Source: Microbacterium paraoxydans (GTDB lineage: Bacteria; Actinomycetota; Actinomycetes; Actinomycetales; Microbacteriaceae). From it: a stretch of 64,000 nt of DNA. Each line of letters opens with the position of its first letter. Position 1 is the stretch's first letter. Position numbers and translations under genes: made by a program. This document shows, in pieces, positions 62,310-64,000 of this stretch. The stretch is from NCBI RefSeq assembly GCF_900105335.1, contig NZ_LT629770.1, forward strand, positions 434,001 through 498,000, written 5' to 3'. Under the pieces are notes generated by a model. That model saw only the letters and a list, made by a program, of their open reading frames with translations, did not search any database and was not told where the DNA came from.

Positions 62310-62503
62310 GCGAGCTCATCTGCTCGCGCGCCGGATGCCGGAGCGCGGCCACGAAGCAGGTCGTCTGGCGCAACCCGCGCATCCACGCCGCCGACCGCGA
62401 GAAGATCTGGCTGGCGTGCGATGAGCACGTCGGCTTCCTCCACGACTACCTGGCCGCGCGGGACTTCCCGGTGACGGTTCGAGACGGGGTGCCCTCCTCA
62501 TGA
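62306..62503 (+). CDS. Small Cys/His protein between DUF3099 and SURF1
   Basis: 65-residue protein with LICSRAGCRSAATK at the start and WLACDEHVGFLHDYL in the middle; three Cys and a His could bind one zinc. Conserved in actinobacteria at this place, sometimes mislabelled in databases as acetone carboxylase; there is no basis for that in the sequence. It overlaps both neighbours by ATGA, so it is cotranslated with SURF1. A role in cytochrome oxidase assembly is possible by context only. Confidence 0.8.
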   Translation: MSELICSRAGCRSAATKQVVWRNPRIHAADREKIWLACDEHVGFLHDYLAARDFPVTVRDGVPSS

Positions 62504-63309
62504 GCAACCGCCTGACCCGCTGGGGCGTGTACGTCCTCATCGCCATCGGCTTCGCGATCGCCTGCGTCTTCCTGTCGAACTGGCAGTTCGAGCGGAACGA
62601 GTCCAGGGCCGAGCAGATCGCGCTCGTGGAGCAGAACTACGACGCGCCGGCCGTCCCCCTCGCCGACGTGGTCGCCGACGACGAGCTCGACCCCGCAGAC
62701 GAATGGCGCCCCGTCACGCTGCAGGGCGAGTACCTCGCCGACGAGCAGCTTCTGGTCCGCAACCGTCCCCACGGCGGAACGAGCGCGTTCGAGGTGCTGG
62801 TCCCTTTCCGTGACGCGGACGGCCGTGTGCTCATCGTCGACCGCGGCTGGGTGCCCCCGGGCGAGGGGCAGCTCCCGGACGCCGTTCCGTCGCCGCCGTC
62901 CGGCGAGGTCACGGTGACCGTCCGCCTGCGTCCCGGCGAGCCGCTTCCCGGGTCCGGACGCGGGGCTCCGGAGGGCCAGGTGCCCACGATCCACCTCCCG
63001 TCCATCGCCGACCTCGTCGGGGACGACGTGATCACCGGCACCTACGGACGCCTGGTCGAGGAGCAGCCCGCCGCCGACACGGCACTGGGTGGCTTCGAGT
63101 CCCCCACCGACGACCCGGGTCCGCACCTGTCCTATGCGATCCAGTGGATCCTGTTCGCCATCATGGGCTTCATCTTCATCGGATACATCATCCGCACGGA
63201 GATCGTGAAGCACCGCGAAGAGGTCGAGGGGAAGCCGGCACCGGTGAAGGCGCCGAAACGCCGCGACCGCGACGCGGCCGCCGAGGACGAACTGCTCGAC
63301 GCCCGCTGA
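62500..63309 (+). CDS. SURF1 family cytochrome oxidase assembly protein
   Basis: 269-residue membrane protein with an N-terminal helix (YVLIAIGFAIACVFLSNWQF), the SURF1 motif WQFERNESR, a periplasmic domain with GEYLADEQLLVRNRP and VLIVDRGWVPPGEGQLPD, and a C-terminal helix (IQWILFAIMGFIFIGYIIR). A Lys/Arg-rich tail follows. SURF1 aids heme A insertion into cytochrome oxidase. ATG 62500 overlaps the upstream stop by ATGA. Confidence 0.92.
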   Translation: MSNRLTRWGVYVLIAIGFAIACVFLSNWQFERNESRAEQIALVEQNYDAPAVPLADVVADDELDPADEWRPVTLQGEYLADEQLLVRNRPHGGTSAFEVLVPFRDADGRVLIVDRGWVPPGEGQLPDAVPSPPSGEVTVTVRLRPGEPLPGSGRGAPEGQVPTIHLPSIADLVGDDVITGTYGRLVEEQPAADTALGGFESPTDDPGPHLSYAIQWILFAIMGFIFIGYIIRTEIVKHREEVEGKPAPVKAPKRRDRDAAAEDELLDAR

Positions 63310-63324
63310 GCGGGCCGGGGATCG

Positions 63325-64000
63325 TCAGCCCCGACCCCGTCGGCGCCGTGCCGTCATCGCCACGAGCCCCGTGGCGAACAGGAGGGTCCCGAGCAGCAAC
63401 GTGCCCCACGGGTCCCCACCGGTGCGGCGCCAGGGTCCGTTCCGGAGCCGTTCGAGGGCGGAGTGGGCGTCGGCGGCACGGGGGCGTCCTCCCAGACGGC
63501 GTAGAGGACGAGGTCGGCGGTGAGCGTCGAGATGCTGAGCCGGTCGAACGCGGGATCGGCGACCGTCGCGTCCGCGGACGCCGACCACCCGAGGAACGTG
63601 GTCCCGGGACCTCGGAAGAGCAGGTCGAATGCTCCGGGATACGTGATGGACGCCTCCGGAGGCCCATCCCAGGTGACGGTGCCGTCAGCCCCGCCGTTCT
63701 CCTGGAAGGTCACGGCGAACGAGGGAGACGGATCGGAGTACACGGCGGTGAGCGTGATGTCTCGTCCTGCGAAGCGCACCGTGTGTCCCGCCTGGAAGAG
63801 TCCGTCAGCCGCCACGGGGCTCGTGATGATGCGCGCCGCCGCGATCGTCGCGATGCGCCAGCCGACGAAGACCTCGTCACCCCGGGTCAGTCCCGCTCCG
63901 TCCACGGCGATCGCGCTCGATCCGGCGTCGTAGCCGAGCGGATCCGTCGGCACGGTGCCGCCGGTGTTGCCGTCCCCGTCGTAGTGGAGGGTGAAGGGAG
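63325..64000 (-). pseudogene. InlB-repeat surface protein with sortase-type C-terminus, frameshifted and partial
   Basis: The 5' part is outside the window. From the right edge the frame carries a Flg_new/InlB B-repeat (FTLHYDGDGNTGGTVPTD, LTRGDEVFVGWRI) and a Pro/Thr-rich stalk (PVPPTPTPPSNGSGTDPG). At about 63435 the anchor continues in another frame: TGGDPWGTLLLGTLLFATGL, then VAMTARRRRGRG, a TG motif, helix and Arg tail typical of LPxTG-like sortase substrates. In the first frame translation ends at 63354 without an anchor. One missing base (or two extra) would restore it. Confidence 0.7.

Noticed and set aside
62306..62503. Database-style name acetone carboxylase for the small protein
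   Set aside because: Sixty-five residues with only a Cys/His cluster cannot be a carboxylase; no subunit motif is present.

Overview
The window is a chromosomal segment of a high-GC actinobacterium, almost certainly a Microbacteriaceae member close to Microbacterium. This rests on gene content: parE-DUF7455-sigA order, an E1/E2/Lpd pyruvate dehydrogenase set, GlnE with two type I glutamine synthetases, a FasR-fabD-fabH-acpP-fabF cluster, divergent glgA/glgC, and DUF3145, DUF3099 and DUF4191 proteins. It also rests on many start codons lying 6-7 nt behind a TAnnnT -10 hexamer, as in leaderless mRNAs. There is no rRNA operon, prophage, transposase or CRISPR array. The only gene-free stretch over 300 bases on either strand is the RNase P RNA gene at 31931-32297.

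Layout. 1-7.2 kb: parE (partial), a two-gene 'split' alanine racemase, a divergent ATP-grasp enzyme, a CofE-like protein coupled to sigA, and a PAC2 protein. 7.3-12 kb: leucyl aminopeptidase, lipoamide dehydrogenase and the two-lipoyl E2. 12-16.5 kb: a membrane-anchored protein of unknown function, DUF4191, a RimK/TrkA_C ATP-grasp divergent from a RimK-associated zinc protease, and an RDD protein. 16.5-18 kb: glnA behind a well-formed GlnR box. 18.2-22.3 kb: a type VII-secretion-like polymorphic toxin island with a WXG100-type partner, a PD-(D/E)XK nuclease-like toxin, repeated immunity genes and decayed toxin/WXG pieces, all joined by 4-nt overlaps. 22.3-26.4 kb: VOC protein, Ser/Thr kinase, AI-2E permease, lipid kinase. 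26.4-31 kb: the operon (SPOR-like protein)-glnA2-glnE. 31-34 kb: a frameshifted polyphosphate glucokinase, rnpB and a family A DNA polymerase. 34-39.8 kb: zinc-ribbon, YchJ, aldo-keto reductase, MmyB-type regulator with a divergent SDR, L-lactate dehydrogenase, a TIGR01777 protein. 39.8-47.7 kb: tRNA-Val, aceE, fasR and the fab operon. 47.7-50 kb: yczE and its divergent MocR-type regulator. 50-55.4 kb: DUF3145, a putative Fe(II) oxygenase with a DtxR/IdeR-like box upstream, a DUF262/DUF1524 defence-type gene and an S33 peptidase. 55.4-64 kb: L31, an ABC ATPase, glgA/glgC, serB, a hydrolase, fabG, small membrane proteins, SURF1 and a sortase-type surface protein frameshifted near its C terminus.

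How the genes work together. AceE, E2 and Lpd make acetyl-CoA, which the adjacent FasR-controlled fab operon consumes. GlnA, GlnA2 and GlnE form the nitrogen assimilation module, with glnA probably under GlnR. GlgC and GlgA feed glucan synthesis.

The least ordinary items are: (1) the alanine racemase pair, in which one protein keeps the PLP lysine but lacks the catalytic tyrosine and its ATGA-coupled partner shows the reverse; (2) the toxin/immunity/WXG array at 18.2-22.3 kb; (3) the putative iron-regulated 2OG-Fe(II) oxygenase; (4) a family of short tandem intergenic repeats beside terminators; (5) the widespread leaderless-promoter geometry. Two frameshifts (ppgK and the surface protein) may be real or assembly errors.
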